Below, in pieces: positions 63,023 to 64,000 of a stretch of 64,000 nt of DNA. The stretch is taken from NCBI GenBank assembly GCA_000751595.1, contig CCMH01000011.1:42364-106363 (forward strand), in the 5' to 3' direction. Position 1 is the stretch's first letter. Each line of letters opens with the position of its first letter. The notes below the pieces were generated by a model. That model saw nothing but the letters and a program-made list of their open reading frames with translations. It was not told where the DNA came from and did not search any database. The DNA is from Weeksella massiliensis (GTDB lineage: Bacteria; Bacteroidota; Bacteroidia; Flavobacteriales; Weeksellaceae). Position numbers and translations under genes: made by a program.

Positions 63023-63311
63023 AGCCGAAGAAATCATTGCCCATCAGGAAATGATAACACAACTAAGAAAACGTATTGAAGAAATACTGAAAAATTATCG
63101 CCCTGTGATGAACGGTGAAATCTATCTTTCCGGTGAAGACATCTGCAAGCTGCTCCATATTAGTAAACGAACGTTACAGCAATATAGGGACGATCTAATT
63201 TTGCCATATATCCAGATTGGAGGGAAGATAATTTATAAGGAAACGGATTTAATGACTGTACTGGAGCAGAATTATGTAAGTAGACAATCTGAGGGGTCTA
63301 ATCAAATTTAG
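63003..63311 (+). CDS. Excisionase-like helix-turn-helix protein
   Basis: 102 residues from the ATG at 63003 (MDLLTNEAEEIIAHQEMITQ); the frame also opens at a TTG at 62970. Core: YLSGEDICKLLHISKRTLQQ, then LPYIQIGGKIIYKETDL. Partner of the preceding gene by overlap. Same family as the genes at 1506 and 1875. Confidence 0.78.
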   Translation: MDLLTNEAEEIIAHQEMITQLRKRIEEILKNYRPVMNGEIYLSGEDICKLLHISKRTLQQYRDDLILPYIQIGGKIIYKETDLMTVLEQNYVSRQSEGSNQI

Positions 63312-63373
63312 AAAGAAAAATACTGTTCTATCAAAACGACTTTAGTATATTTGCTTAGTAAAATATAGAAATT

Positions 63374-63552
63374 CTTAAAGTGTTTTTGCTTTAAGTCTTG
63401 GTACTGAAAACTGGTAATTTTTAAGACAACAAGACGATAAGGAAGAACGCTCACGCTATAGGCGTGGGCGCTCGCTTATTCGTTGTCGGGTATACCAGTG
63501 CCTCAGTATCGGTAAGTTGTAGTTGCCTACGCTTCTTTTTTGTGCAGGCACT
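63374..63552 (+). ncRNA. Structured leader before the pseudo-receiver gene
   Basis: Several nested inverted repeats fill this gene-free stretch: CTTAAAG/CTTTAAG (63374-63380, 63389-63395); a GC-rich stem CGCTCACGC/GCGTGGGCG (63448-63456, 63462-63470); and AGTGCCT/AGGCACT (63497-63503, 63546-63552), the last enclosing GGTAA/TTGCC and a T-run. It is unlike the AT-rich surroundings. It could be a riboswitch-like or attenuator RNA, or a recombination site. No known class recognised. Confidence 0.4.
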
Positions 63553-63577
63553 CCATTAATTTTATACACATATAAAT

Positions 63578-63970
63578 ATGGAAACTGGTACAGCACAACA
63601 AAAAATAACACTCGCTTTTATCAATGAAAAAAGTCCGATATTGGATTTAATATGTGAAGGTCTAACCGCTTCAGGTTTTGAAATCGCATTCCGATCCGAA
63701 ACAATCGAAGATGGATTGTTTCACTTAGTTTCTTTGAAAGAACTTCCTAAAGTTTGTATAATCGACCTTGATTTTTACAGTAAGCATATACTGTCACAAC
63801 TTCAAAAATTAAGATTGGAATATCCTACAATCAAACTGCTTTCTCATAGTGATATTGACAATGAGAAAGTAGGCAAAGCTCTTTTAGACGTTGGTTTTTC
63901 AAGTTGTTTACTGATTGGTAGTGATGTTGATGATTTTAGGAAGGCTATCGAAAAAGTTGTAGAAAGATAG
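63578..63970 (+). CDS. Pseudo-receiver domain protein
   Basis: 130 residues with the length and alternating strand-helix order of a CheY-like receiver. The phospho-acceptor-type Asp is present (VCIIDLDFYS, near 61), and LLSHSD corresponds to the Thr/Ser position. The acidic pair of strand 1 is replaced by NEK, and the conserved Lys of strand 5 by SD (LLIGSDVDD). So phosphorylation is doubtful; it may be a phosphorylation-independent regulator. No output domain follows. The window ends 30 bases after its stop, so a partner gene may lie beyond. Confidence 0.72.
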   Translation: METGTAQQKITLAFINEKSPILDLICEGLTASGFEIAFRSETIEDGLFHLVSLKELPKVCIIDLDFYSKHILSQLQKLRLEYPTIKLLSHSDIDNEKVGKALLDVGFSSCLLIGSDVDDFRKAIEKVVER

Positions 63971-64000
63971 TTGTTATATGTTTTGGTAGTATCCCACTAA

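Noticed and set aside
1..64000. CRISPR arrays, tRNA or rRNA genes
   Set aside because: No regularly spaced identical repeats with spacers, no cloverleaf or ribosomal RNA sequence noticed. The phased GCC arrays have 10-bp periods and are not CRISPR.
1..64000. ICE attachment sites and integrase
   Set aside because: No tyrosine or serine recombinase motif and no pair of end repeats could be found, so element boundaries are not called.

Overview
This window is most of a conjugative element (an ICE of the CTnDOT/CTn type) from a member of the Bacteroidota. The evidence is the tra gene set (TraA-D, E, F, G, I, J, K, L, M, N, O, Q families), RteC, MobA/MobB/MobC, a DUF4099/DUF3945 protein next to topoisomerase III, a DUF1896 protein next to a giant methylase-helicase, TAnnTTTG-like promoter elements and AT-rich coding sequence. 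A Sphingobacteriales or Flavobacteriales host fits, but the genus cannot be settled from the sequence alone. No integrase or attachment site is visible, so both element ends probably lie outside the window.

Layout. 1-1.3 kb: the 3' part of an IS1182-type insertion sequence. 1.5-6.7 kb: two excisionase-like HTH proteins, DUF4099/DUF3945, topB and an ORF6N protein. 6.7-14.0 kb, minus strand: a type I restriction-modification operon (XRE regulator, hsdR, hsdS, a PrrC-like ATPase, hsdM). 14.2-20.9 kb: DUF1896, the 1792-residue methylase/helicase, and rteC. 21.0-36.5 kb: an ion-homeostasis cargo block. It has a Kdp potassium pump operon preceded by a chain of very small membrane-protein genes, a split KdpD/histidine kinase and a porin on the minus strand; nhaA, trkH and trkA on the plus strand; and a sigma-54 response regulator. 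36.7-41.2 kb: mobC, mobB, mobA and a probable oriT. 41.2-60.0 kb: the transfer operon, split between traD and traE by a 7-kb antisense two-gene unit that encodes a 2091-residue nuclease-STAND protein resembling antiviral Avs proteins. 60-64 kb: a small membrane protein, a GHKL-ATPase/nuclease fusion, two more excisionase-like HTH proteins, and a pseudo-receiver protein behind a structured leader.

How it fits together. The backbone (topB, helicase, rteC, mob, tra) moves the element. The cargo appears to offer the host two things: phage or plasmid defence (restriction-modification with a possible anticodon nuclease, an Avs-like STAND protein, a GHKL-nuclease protein) and sodium/potassium homeostasis. 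A recurring promoter-like array, with GCC-type triplets exactly 10 bp apart and a TAnnTTTG-like element placed 32 bp after one of them, lies upstream of several backbone gene clusters. I did not find it in front of the cargo operons, which suggests a backbone-specific regulon.

All family assignments come from reading motifs. No database search was run.
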